Shown: one piece after another, positions 7,868-15,280 of the stretch | Numbering within the stretch: position 1 is the stretch's first letter | How the letters are laid out: every line of letters starts with the position of its first letter | Assembly: GCA_902797125.1 (NCBI GenBank) | Contig: CADBRS010000074.1 | Location: 1-16,664, forward strand | Direction: 5' to 3' | Origin: an uncultured Ruminococcus sp. | Lineage (GTDB): Bacteria; Bacillota; Clostridia; Oscillospirales; CAG-272 | DNA length: 16,664 nt | Translations under genes and position numbers: made by a program | Notes under the pieces: generated by a model | What the model was told of the DNA's origin: nothing | Seen by the model: the letters and a program-made list of their open reading frames with translations, nothing else | Database searches by the model: none

Positions 7868-9553
7868 TCAGTTCCCTTCCTTGTCCCATTCACTCACATA
7901 GTCTTCAACGAGGCAAATCCTGCCGTCGTCCGAATTTTCCAAAATCACGTCTCCCAGCAATTCCAGCGAGATCTGATTGATCTGCTCCATGACTGAATCC
8001 GGAAGCAGGTTGTTTTTCGTGCACATCGCGCGGAAAGCTGCGTAATTTCCCTGTTTCAGGGTATTCAAATAATCCAGCAAAGATGCGTCCTGCAAAGCTT
8101 TGCGCAAGTCCCGGTCTTCGCCTGTGACAGCCGGTTCCTGGGCCGATGCTTGCTCAGGTGCAGAAGGCATGACAGCGGGCGCAGCACTTTCCTCATCCTC
8201 GAATGCCTCGATCAGTTTCTCTGTTGTCTGCCAGGATTCCTGTTCGATCTGTTTGGCCCTCTCGGGAGACAGGTCCGTCTTTTTGCCCGAATATTTGATC
8301 TCATATTCGATCCCGTCTCCCTGTGAGGCAGGAACATGCTTGCTGTCCCGAACCAAAGAAAGGTAGGCTTCGTTGCGGTACAGCCGGATCTTTTCTTCGC
8401 TGAAAACCGTCTCGACCGACGACCGGATCCTTTGGGACAGATCCTTGACCGTCAGTTTGGACCGGATGAAGAGCAATTCCCGGATCCCGTTGTCGATGAG
8501 CCGGCACAGCTGTGTCAGCATCCTGCGAAATAGCGGGATCTGCTGCAGCGGATAGTACTGCAATGAGATCGTATATTTGACTTCCGGAACGCAGAGCGCG
8601 CCCGGAAAAGCGTCATGTTTGATCTGAACGGAGGAGACCTGCGCTTTCATTTCATCCACCAGCACAGGTAGCACGTACGAGATGGCACGCGGAAAGATGG
8701 AATCGTAATAGGATCTCAGATCCTGACCGTCTTTCGAATCCGTATAGTAGACGCTTTTCTTGTACTGATAGGTCGAATAGAGACCGATCAGATAATCGGT
8801 CAGGACGCCCCTGTCCATTTTGGGAAACAATAACTCAGGGACTTCCGCGACCGAACGGCCGGGTTCACATTTCGTGAACAGCTCCGAGAGGTCCGGGATC
8901 GGCAGACGGTAGACCAGGCAGAAATCCAGGATCCAGTCACCCATGAAGGAATCCAAACGCGGGTATCTCCCCCGGTAGGCCTTCCAGACATTCAAAAGAG
9001 ATGTCAGCGTATCTTCCGGCACTTTCGTGTCCGAAATGTTGATCAGCTCATACACGTAGAGCACGACATAGCTGTATGCCGTGTCCGGGAAACGGCCGTT
9101 TCGGACACATTCCCGCCACCAAAGATACCATTCCCTCTGTTCTTTGGAGAACTGTGCATATTGCGGAAGAAACGAAAAATAGTTGACAGGCTCGCATTCA
9201 CTGCCCGATAACTGATCATATTTCAGGGCGCTTTTCCGAAAATCGTCATAGAAATGAAAAACCTTGTTCCCTTTTGTGATCAGGATCCACTCGATCAGCG
9301 GATTGTTGTCCGTATATTCGAAAGATACGGAACGGGCACTCTCCTCCCGGGGAGCAGGCGGGACCGGCGACGAGCGGTACGTTTTCGTCCCGGACGCTTC
9401 CGCGGGCAACGGTTCGGAAACGATATCCGTCAATTCGATCTCAGACCGGGCTGCGGGTTTCACCGGAGATTTGGATTTCGGGATGACAAACTTTTCCAGA
9501 TCCCAGAAAGCGTCTGCTTCCCTGTCTTTGCTGACATGCTCTTGATCGCTCAT
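7868..9553 (-). CDS. TerB-N / TerB-C domain protein, first gene of the cassette
   Basis: The product has 561 residues. A low-complexity N-terminal region (about 1-75) precedes a TerB-N domain (about 75-265). This domain includes the signature around SKEQREWYLWWRECVRNGRF (136-155) and the YVVLYVYELIN helix (162-172). A middle region (270-420) is unassigned. A Pro/Ala/Glu-rich linker (about 455-480) leads into a C-terminal TerB-C-like domain (about 485-555) with the segment LLDYLNTLKQGNYAAFRAM. TerB-N and TerB-C were defined in comparative work on tellurite-resistance (Ter) systems and were linked there to DNA-processing and phage-defence modules; that is family knowledge, not proof here. The start follows GGAGG with 8-base spacing. 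It is the promoter-proximal gene and probably nucleates a complex with the ATPase and helicase. Confidence 0.85.
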   Translation of the reverse strand: MSDQEHVSKDREADAFWDLEKFVIPKSKSPVKPAARSEIELTDIVSEPLPAEASGTKTYRSSPVPPAPREESARSVSFEYTDNNPLIEWILITKGNKVFHFYDDFRKSALKYDQLSGSECEPVNYFSFLPQYAQFSKEQREWYLWWRECVRNGRFPDTAYSYVVLYVYELINISDTKVPEDTLTSLLNVWKAYRGRYPRLDSFMGDWILDFCLVYRLPIPDLSELFTKCEPGRSVAEVPELLFPKMDRGVLTDYLIGLYSTYQYKKSVYYTDSKDGQDLRSYYDSIFPRAISYVLPVLVDEMKAQVSSVQIKHDAFPGALCVPEVKYTISLQYYPLQQIPLFRRMLTQLCRLIDNGIRELLFIRSKLTVKDLSQRIRSSVETVFSEEKIRLYRNEAYLSLVRDSKHVPASQGDGIEYEIKYSGKKTDLSPERAKQIEQESWQTTEKLIEAFEDEESAAPAVMPSAPEQASAQEPAVTGEDRDLRKALQDASLLDYLNTLKQGNYAAFRAMCTKNNLLPDSVMEQINQISLELLGDVILENSDDGRICLVEDYVSEWDKEGN

Positions 9554-9590
9554 GAAAAGGTCCTCCCTCCGTTTTCTTCGGTATCATATT

Positions 9591-9619
9591 ATTTTAACAT
9601 AGCACATCATGCATGTCAA
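9591..9619 (-). promoter_or_regulatory. Strong promoter of the TerB-N cassette operon
   Basis: On the minus strand, TTGACA (9614-9619, perfect) and TAAAAT (9591-9596) are separated by 17 bases, about 40 bases upstream of the first start codon. It is the only clear promoter found for the five genes down to 2360. Confidence 0.88.
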
Positions 9620-9652
9620 ATCATTTTCAGACGTGAAAACCGTATTTTGACA
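9614..9652. promoter_or_regulatory. Nested inverted repeats at the cassette promoter, candidate operator
   Basis: An inner palindrome, TTTTCA-GACG-TGAAAA (9624-9639), lies just upstream of the -35 box. An outer pair, TGTCAAA (9614-9620) and TTTGACA (9646-9652), includes the -35 box itself. The two symmetry centres differ by 1.5 bases. The position suits binding by a dimeric regulator. Confidence 0.5.
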
Positions 9653-9673
9653 ACTTTTTTCACCCGGGCGATC

Positions 9674-9710
9674 AAAAAGCCTCTTCAGTTGAAAACTCAA
9701 GTGAAGAGGC
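9674..9710 (-). terminator. Rho-independent terminator after the propeller lipoprotein gene
   Basis: The 9-bp stem GCCTCTTCA (9679-9687) with TGAAGAGGC (9702-9710) is followed on the minus strand by five T (9674-9678). It closes the glycan-related block and separates it from the TerB-N promoter. Confidence 0.85.
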
Positions 9711-9741
9711 ATAGAATTGGATTTTGTAAAAGCGTTGCTAG

Positions 9742-11286
9742 TCAGTCGCCGAGCGTCAGTTCTGCGCGGTATGTCACGTTGCCCGGATTTCTGAAATAGA
9801 CGTACAGATGCTTGCCTACGATACACCAGCAGGGGCCGTCGTAACCCATCCCGCTCATGGGTGTGCCGGCGGCATCAGTCCGTCTGATCAAAGGTCCTTC
9901 ACAAGTTTCCCACGTGATCAGATCTTTGGAACGGGCAAACATATGAGTCCAATATGCTGAACCGTACGGTTGTTCTGTGCTGATTTCATAGACCATATAA
10001 TACCAGCCTCCTACGTAAATGACGTCTCTGCGGCCTGTCGTTCCGCTCCAGAGCGTATTTTCCTGAGTCGGGATGATGGGATTCTTGACGAGCGTCAGAT
10101 GATGGAGATCTTTGCCGTATGCGACGCCGATCTGACAGGTCTTATAGTCAAAGCCGTGGAAGAAGACGTACCATGTGTCATCGGCCTTATAAATGTCCGG
10201 TGTGCCCACGTTCGCACTCTGCCAGGATGCCTGATCTCTTTGGACGATGATGCCCTCTTTTTCCCAGATGACGCCGTCATCGGAAACGGCCAGAGCTACA
10301 CTTTCCAACCCGTTGGCAATCGTACCTTTGCATTCGTATACGCAATACCATTTACCATCCGTATCGCGCCACGCACCAGCGAAATATGCGCCGTCGCAGT
10401 CATAATCCTCTTCGGGCTCGATGACACAGCCATAATCTTTCCATGTCACGCCGTCTTTGGAAGTGGCCAGACCGACGCCGCCTTTTCCGTTATTCGTTTT
10501 TCCGCAGATATAGTAGGCATAGTAGGTATCCTTGTAGTAGACCATGTCCGGAAAATGCATGCGGAAGTCCGCGCCCATTTTCACCGTGTCGACGGTCTCG
10601 ACCGTATCTCCTGTGAAGATCCCGTCAAGGATATCTGCGAAAAACTCATCAGCCTGATCCTGAGAAAGGCCGTAAAGGACCTTTTCTTTTCCGTCGTCGA
10701 TCACTTTTTCGGGATCCACCCAATGTCCGTTCTGAACAGTTCCCACTTTCGGATTTTTCAGATTGCCTGAAGCGTCTTTCAAGGAAGCGAGGAATGCGGC
10801 GACGGCTTCCTGATAGGCACCGTCCGAATCAGCTACGATAAAGATCTTGTTTTCCTCAACGACGATCCGGTAGTCATCCGTTCCAAGCCCTTCCAGGCTG
10901 GTCGAGCAGACGCGGTTGGTTTTGCCTACGCAGATCTCCTTGATCGATTCGTTGCTGTCTTTATCCGTAAAATCCGTGATCAGTGAAGGGCGGGTACCCA
11001 GCAGTTCCGCAAGGCCGGAAGCCAGATCGACCGCGGCCAGCACGTCTCCCGCCTTGTTGTCCGAATAATCGTTTCTGATGATCCTGACGACAAAGGTGTC
11101 CCCGTCCTTTTCCGCCAGATCGAAATATTTGTCCTCGACCTGTTCTGCGGTTTCGCTGTCCTTTTGCCCTTCCGTTTCGGGTTTTTCCGTTTCGGGTTCC
11201 GGGGTTTGATTCCCGCATGCTGTCAGGAACAGCATCAAGGCCGCTAACGAAAGGACCAGCAGTTTGAAAATAATGCTTTTTCTCAT
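9742..11286 (-). CDS. Lipoprotein with five-bladed beta-propeller glycosidase-like domain (GH43/GH32-type)
   Basis: The 514-residue product begins with a lipoprotein signal peptide: basic N-terminus, hydrophobic core and lipobox LTAC (Cys24). An acidic linker rich in Glu and Thr follows (about 25-50). Residues about 60-190 (ICVGKTNR, YRIVVEENKIFIVADS) resemble the small alpha/beta domain found before catalytic domains in GH20 and GH67-type enzymes. From about residue 235 to the end, five repeating units resemble propeller blades: HFPDMVYYKDTYYAYY, then GAWRDTDGKWYCVYE, TPDIYKADDTWYVFFHG, DVIYVGGWYYMVYE and GKHLYVYFRN. Between blades, SKDGVTWK, SDDGVIWE and SKDLITWE recur. The Asp of HFPD is a candidate catalytic base, but the complete GH43 triad was not confirmed, so binding without catalysis is possible. 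It is anchored outside the membrane. ATG 11286 follows AGGAG. Confidence 0.75.
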   Translation of the reverse strand: MRKSIIFKLLVLSLAALMLFLTACGNQTPEPETEKPETEGQKDSETAEQVEDKYFDLAEKDGDTFVVRIIRNDYSDNKAGDVLAAVDLASGLAELLGTRPSLITDFTDKDSNESIKEICVGKTNRVCSTSLEGLGTDDYRIVVEENKIFIVADSDGAYQEAVAAFLASLKDASGNLKNPKVGTVQNGHWVDPEKVIDDGKEKVLYGLSQDQADEFFADILDGIFTGDTVETVDTVKMGADFRMHFPDMVYYKDTYYAYYICGKTNNGKGGVGLATSKDGVTWKDYGCVIEPEEDYDCDGAYFAGAWRDTDGKWYCVYECKGTIANGLESVALAVSDDGVIWEKEGIIVQRDQASWQSANVGTPDIYKADDTWYVFFHGFDYKTCQIGVAYGKDLHHLTLVKNPIIPTQENTLWSGTTGRRDVIYVGGWYYMVYEISTEQPYGSAYWTHMFARSKDLITWETCEGPLIRRTDAAGTPMSGMGYDGPCWCIVGKHLYVYFRNPGNVTYRAELTLGD

Positions 11287-11301
11287 AATTCTCCTGTTGA
11301 A

Positions 11302-11328
11302 CGGAGCATGCCTCGAAGGCATGCTCCG
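11302..11328 (-). other. Perfect 12-bp intercistronic hairpin
   Basis: CGGAGCATGCCT (11302-11313) pairs fully with AGGCATGCTCCG (11317-11328) around a 3-base loop. No T run follows on the minus strand, and the ribosome binding site of the propeller lipoprotein comes next. It may stabilise the upstream mRNA 3' end or lower expression of the downstream gene. Confidence 0.7.
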
Positions 11329-11363
11329 CATCGTTTATCTTTCGGATGATCGGTCAAAAACGA

Positions 11364-13022
11364 TCAGTCTTCTTTTCTTCTGACGACCAGAACGGCGCCC
11401 GCTCCTGCGCAAAGCAGTACGATAGCGGAACCGACCATGATGACGGAACCGCATCCGCCCTTTCCTTCGGAAGACTTGCCGGTCTCTTTGGCATCGGGAT
11501 CTGTCTCTGTAGCGCTGGCTTCGGCTGCTTTAGCCGATTCGAGCTCGGCCTGATGGATAGATTCGGATTCCTCTCTCCATTGCTGCAGCGATTCTCTCTC
11601 GTATGCGGCTTTAGACTGTCTTTCCCATTTGGCCAGGGATTCGGAGTCGGCCTTGTCTTTGTTGGCTTTCGCATTCGTGAAGCGGATGTTGTCGATGAAG
11701 CCCTCGGTCGTATGCGCGTTGGACACATTGAAGAATCTCATGTAATTAACGGCAGACAGATCGATCTCACCATCGGTCACTTCGGCTTCTGCAAAATACA
11801 GCGTCACATGGTTCCAGCCTTCCTTGGCGTCGTCCCCGAGGATCTTTGAAATATTCCAAGCGATCTCTTGGTGGTCGCACGAACCGGACGAAGTCAGCTC
11901 CAAAAAGCTGTTGTCCGTCTTCAGCCCTTCGATTTGCGCACCGTCTGCAATATAGAGATCGAATTCGAGTGAATCATATTTGGAAGCGTCCACAGGGTCA
12001 GGTGTGTACACGATCTGATGGCTGCCCAGTGTGAACGCCCAGGAGCCGGAACCCGATTTGTGGGTCTCCTCGGACACGGTCACGCCCGTGACTTTGTCCG
12101 TATTGTTGCATCCTGCGAACAGGATGCCTTTGCCATCGTTCTCTTCAGCCGCATCGGCGATCATTTTTTCAGCTTCCTTCTGTGCATTCAATGCATCTTC
12201 CAGAGTCGTATTGGGGCCGAGCAAGGTGATCGGGATAGCGCTGTCGCCCGAGCGGGCATGATAATTCTTTTCTGCCCAGGTCAGGCATTTCTGTTTGCCG
12301 CCGCTTTCGGACATATTGCCGAAGTTGATGCAGAGGTTGAACCCGAGCGTGGAGCCTTCTTCGATCGTTGTAGCGGAGAAGAAATCAGCTACAGGAATGG
12401 CGCCTTCATAGGAAACCGATGAGCCGTCTGCAGTGACTTTGACGTCATAGACCGTCTCGCCGGTCGGGCAAGCGCATCCGCCGTTCACGAAGCAGTACTG
12501 CATCGTCTCACCGGTACTGGCGTTGACGGAGCATCCCCAGTCGGAATAAGTGTTGGCTTTGAAGTCAACAAACTCGATCTGGATGCAGTAGTCTTTCCAC
12601 ATTTCACCGGGAGCCTGGTTCTGTTTGAACGCACCGAGATCCTGATCGATGTAGAAATAGAGATTCACATTATCCCAAGCGAAATAGCCTTCGACATAGT
12701 TGGACTTGTCCAGTATACCTTCCAGGTCAGCATAGACGCCTTCGCTCACGAAGACCCAGTTCGTCACATCCGTGAAGGGGCCGACGTTGTCTTCGGTCGC
12801 TTCGCCTGTCGCATGGTAGGCAAATGACGGCGTGTCGCCGTAGATCTCATCTTTGAACGCGTCGATCTTGACGGTGCTTTCTCTTGCGTCCTGCGCAAAG
12901 AAATACCCGGAATTAACATATCCGACGTCTTCGTTGGTCTGGCAGTTCACCGCGGATGCGGCAACGGCCAATGACGCAAGCATGCAAACGACGAGCGCCG
13001 CTGCGAGTAACTTTTTCAACAT
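11364..13022 (-). CDS. Membrane-anchored surface protein with CBM9-like carbohydrate-binding domain
   Basis: The 552-residue protein has a Sec signal peptide with predicted cleavage after AASA (residue 24). A CBM9-like/DOMON-type beta-sandwich follows at about 48-275, beginning with VKIDAFKDEIYGD and containing GYFAWDNVNLYFYID. A second galactose-binding-like sandwich is at about 297-451 and ends GFIDNIRFTNA. Then comes a charged helical stalk (about 452-504) with an eight-residue repeat, a polar linker, a single membrane helix (about 526-547) and the tail RRKED. This is a cell-surface binding protein, probably holding polysaccharide near the cell; no catalytic domain was seen. It has a strong promoter and AAGGAGG before ATG 13022. 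The propeller lipoprotein follows 77 bases downstream, probably in the same transcript. Confidence 0.8.
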   Translation of the reverse strand: MLKKLLAAALVVCMLASLAVAASAVNCQTNEDVGYVNSGYFFAQDARESTVKIDAFKDEIYGDTPSFAYHATGEATEDNVGPFTDVTNWVFVSEGVYADLEGILDKSNYVEGYFAWDNVNLYFYIDQDLGAFKQNQAPGEMWKDYCIQIEFVDFKANTYSDWGCSVNASTGETMQYCFVNGGCACPTGETVYDVKVTADGSSVSYEGAIPVADFFSATTIEEGSTLGFNLCINFGNMSESGGKQKCLTWAEKNYHARSGDSAIPITLLGPNTTLEDALNAQKEAEKMIADAAEENDGKGILFAGCNNTDKVTGVTVSEETHKSGSGSWAFTLGSHQIVYTPDPVDASKYDSLEFDLYIADGAQIEGLKTDNSFLELTSSGSCDHQEIAWNISKILGDDAKEGWNHVTLYFAEAEVTDGEIDLSAVNYMRFFNVSNAHTTEGFIDNIRFTNAKANKDKADSESLAKWERQSKAAYERESLQQWREESESIHQAELESAKAAEASATETDPDAKETGKSSEGKGGCGSVIMVGSAIVLLCAGAGAVLVVRRKED

Positions 13023-13062
13023 AGAATCCTCCTTAAAAACAGTTGTAGGATTTGCTGCTTCC

Positions 13063-13091
13063 ATTATACCATCTCGCCGGAGCAGTTGCAA
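13063..13091 (-). promoter_or_regulatory. Promoter of the CBM9-like surface protein gene
   Basis: On the minus strand, TTGCAA (13086-13091) and a perfect TATAAT (13063-13068) are separated by 17 bases. It lies in the gap after the fucosidase gene, so the surface protein has its own promoter. Confidence 0.88.
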
Positions 13092-13131
13092 TATCTTTCT
13101 CCGGGGATGAAAGAAGGAGACAGCGTGTTTA

Positions 13132-14457
13132 TCAATCCTTCAAGAACAATTCGATAACAGGGACGATGACGCGGGGTTTGACCGGCGGCAGCATCAGATT
13201 CAAGACTTTGGTCCCGTCTTCAAACGCCTTTGTCCCGGGCGTCGGGTCGCTTTCATAAAACCTGATCTCACTGCCGTCATGGAGGAACTGGGCGTACGCC
13301 ACCTTTCCCGCAAGGCCGGGAATCTGAAGCGAATGGAAAGGATAGGAGAACAGATGAACGTACAGTCTCTTGCCGTCCTCGGTCTGCGTATACCGGCATC
13401 CGTTCGGGCAGGTCTTCAAAATATCAGGTTCCGCCATCGTGCATCCGTAGATCGAACGGCTGTTGTAATGCATCCAGTCTCCCATCGCGGACAGTGCCGA
13501 GGTGGCCCGTTCGTCGAAATAGCCTCTTGAGGTCGGCCCGACGTTGAGAAGCATATTGCCTCCGCAGGAAACGGTCTGGATCAGCATCTGGATCAGCATC
13601 TCGGGAGATTTCCAGGTCATTTCATCGCGGTGGTATCCCCAGGAACCGGAAAACGTCTGGCAGGCTTCCCAGGTCACGTACTCGCCGGTCACGGGATGCC
13701 TGACCCAGTCGGTCGGCTGGACCTGTTCGGGCGTCCAGAGATCCTGATCGATCTCGGTACGGTTGTCGATGATGATATCGGGCTGGAGAGCGCGGGCGGT
13801 AGCGATCAGTTTCTCTGCCTCCCAGTCGTCTTTTCCCTTTCCGTGAAGCCAGGATTTTTCGTCCACGTCTCCCGAATAAGAATAATCGAACCAGAGGATA
13901 TCGATTTTCCCGTAATTCGTCAATAGTTCGGTCACCTGGTTGCGCATATATTCCGCATATTTACGCATATCCCGTTTCTGATTGATGGCCTCGACCTTCT
14001 CCCGAGGCCAGTTGCGGACCGGCGATTTCATGTCGATCGGAAATTCCGGGTGATGCCAGTCGATCAAAGAATAGTAGAAACCGACTTTGAGTCCTTCGGC
14101 TCTGAACGCTTCCACATATTCTTTGACCAGATCTCTTCCGGCAGGCGTGTTCGTGCATTTGTAATCGGTATACTGGCTGTCGAACATGCAAAAGCCTTCG
14201 TGATGCTTGGTCGTCAGCACGGCATATTTCATGCCTGCGTTCTTAGCCGCCCTCGCCCATTCATGCGGATCGTACAGATCCGGATCGAAACGGAGAAAAT
14301 ATTTCTCGTATTCTTCATTCGTGATCTGTTCGTGATAGCGGACCCATTCATGCCTTGCGGGCATGGAATAAAGGCCCCAATGGATAAACATTCCGAATCT
14401 GTCGTGAACGAACCAGGACGTGTCGCCCGGCGTTTTTTTGCGCAAATAAGAAGACAT
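13132..14457 (-). CDS. Alpha-L-fucosidase, glycoside hydrolase family 29
   Basis: The 441-residue enzyme matches GH29. The N-terminal (beta/alpha)8-like domain shows RFGMFIHWGLYSMPARHEW (20-38), AVLTTKHHEGFCMFDS (79-94) and GFYYSLIDWHHP (126-137). The nucleophile is predicted to be Asp191 in DILWFDYSYSG. A C-terminal beta domain follows from about residue 330. The enzyme removes terminal alpha-linked L-fucose from glycans. No signal peptide is present, so it should act in the cytoplasm on imported fucosylated oligosaccharides. ATG 14457 is preferred over ATG 14469 because GGAGGG lies four bases before the former and nothing suitable precedes the latter. The gene starts 54 bases after luxS with no terminator between them, so read-through from the luxS promoter is likely. 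Confidence 0.92.
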   Translation of the reverse strand: MSSYLRKKTPGDTSWFVHDRFGMFIHWGLYSMPARHEWVRYHEQITNEEYEKYFLRFDPDLYDPHEWARAAKNAGMKYAVLTTKHHEGFCMFDSQYTDYKCTNTPAGRDLVKEYVEAFRAEGLKVGFYYSLIDWHHPEFPIDMKSPVRNWPREKVEAINQKRDMRKYAEYMRNQVTELLTNYGKIDILWFDYSYSGDVDEKSWLHGKGKDDWEAEKLIATARALQPDIIIDNRTEIDQDLWTPEQVQPTDWVRHPVTGEYVTWEACQTFSGSWGYHRDEMTWKSPEMLIQMLIQTVSCGGNMLLNVGPTSRGYFDERATSALSAMGDWMHYNSRSIYGCTMAEPDILKTCPNGCRYTQTEDGKRLYVHLFSYPFHSLQIPGLAGKVAYAQFLHDGSEIRFYESDPTPGTKAFEDGTKVLNLMLPPVKPRVIVPVIELFLKD

Positions 14458-14511
14458 ATTCCCTCCCATTAAGTGTTTTCGCGTTTTGACGCGGTTTCGT
14501 GGTCCCGTGAC

Positions 14512-15036
14512 TCAGGAATCGTAAAACTTTTGTCCCTGCTCCGTCACGAGCCTCTCCGTCTTCGGGTATTCGAAAACGGCCTCGTTTTCGGCATTCGCTT
14601 CCAGATATTCAACAAACTCCCGGGCATACCATTTGGCCATGTCCAGATCGTGCATCAGGTAGTGACCGCAATTGGCCGGAGTGGTTCCCGGCACCTCCTG
14701 TGCGTCCAAAACGGAACGGAAGGCACTGTGAATCAAAGTGTACAGTTCCCGGGGAGCACGCGTTCCCTTCAGGATCAGATAAAAACCCGTGAGGCAGCCC
14801 ATAGGACCCCAGTAAATGACTTCATCTTTCCATTCCGGATCATTGCGAAGATAGGTCGCAATGAGATGTTCGAGCGAATGCATCGCCGCCACATCGATGA
14901 CCGGTTCCCGGTTGGGCCGCTTCAGCCTGATGTCGTAAGTGGTAGCTGCCTGGTCGCCCAGATGGTCGACTCGGCTCGTGAATATCCCCGGAACGATCCT
15001 CGTATGATCTACCGAAAAACTCTGTATCAGTTCCAT
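14512..15036 (-). CDS. luxS: S-ribosylhomocysteine lyase LuxS
   Basis: The 174-residue protein carries the metal-binding HSLEH motif (53-57), the catalytic Cys81 in GPMGCLTGFYL, and the third metal ligand Cys123 in NCGHYLMHD. LuxS cleaves S-ribosylhomocysteine to homocysteine and DPD, the precursor of autoinducer-2, in the activated methyl cycle. The start at ATG 15036 matches the family N-terminus (SFSVDHTR), but the ribosome binding site is weak (AGAAAGAAG). It has its own promoter. No mtn/pfs or other methyl-cycle gene is adjacent; instead the downstream neighbour is the GH29 fucosidase. Confidence 0.97.
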   Translation of the reverse strand: MELIQSFSVDHTRIVPGIFTSRVDHLGDQAATTYDIRLKRPNREPVIDVAAMHSLEHLIATYLRNDPEWKDEVIYWGPMGCLTGFYLILKGTRAPRELYTLIHSAFRSVLDAQEVPGTTPANCGHYLMHDLDMAKWYAREFVEYLEANAENEAVFEYPKTERLVTEQGQKFYDS

Positions 15037-15091
15037 GCCGATTGCTTCTTTCTGTCTGATTTGCAACCCTTTCGATCCGGGCTGCAAGATG

Positions 15092-15120
15092 ATTATACCA
15101 TGATTATCGGCCTGATACAA
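15092..15120 (-). promoter_or_regulatory. Promoter of luxS
   Basis: On the minus strand, TTGTAT (15115-15120) and a perfect TATAAT (15092-15097) are separated by 17 bases. A TG lies one base upstream of the -10 box. No SAM riboswitch or S-box was recognised in the short leader. Confidence 0.82.
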
Positions 15121-15206
15121 CCACTGTTTGGCCCGAAAAAGGTTTCGACCCTCCCCCGAAAAAAGAAAATTGCTTTTTCCTTAAAAAAAGACAATAATAA
15201 ATAAGC

Positions 15207-15241
15207 CGGGGGCCGACCCGTGACACCGTGATCGACCCCCG
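15207..15241 (-). terminator. Candidate terminator of the GGDEF gene
   Basis: CGGGGG (15207-15212) pairs with CCCCCG (15236-15241), extended inward by CGA/TCG after one mismatch. On the minus strand the tail GCTTATTTATTATT is U-rich but interrupted. Confidence 0.55.
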
Positions 15242-15280
15242 AAAAAGCATTATGATTTTAACAATTATCCGAATCAGACA

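Noticed and set aside
4272..9553. A complete BREX system
   Set aside because: Only BrxD-like and BrxHI-like members are present; no PglX, PglZ, BrxC/PglY, BrxA or BrxB gene occurs in the window.
9642..9673. Plus-strand promoter from TTGACA at 9647-9652
   Set aside because: No -10 box lies 16-18 bases downstream, and no plus-strand gene follows. It is the mirror arm of the inverted repeat.
15037..15091. SAM-type riboswitch in the luxS leader
   Set aside because: The leader is short and shows none of the conserved S-box helices.
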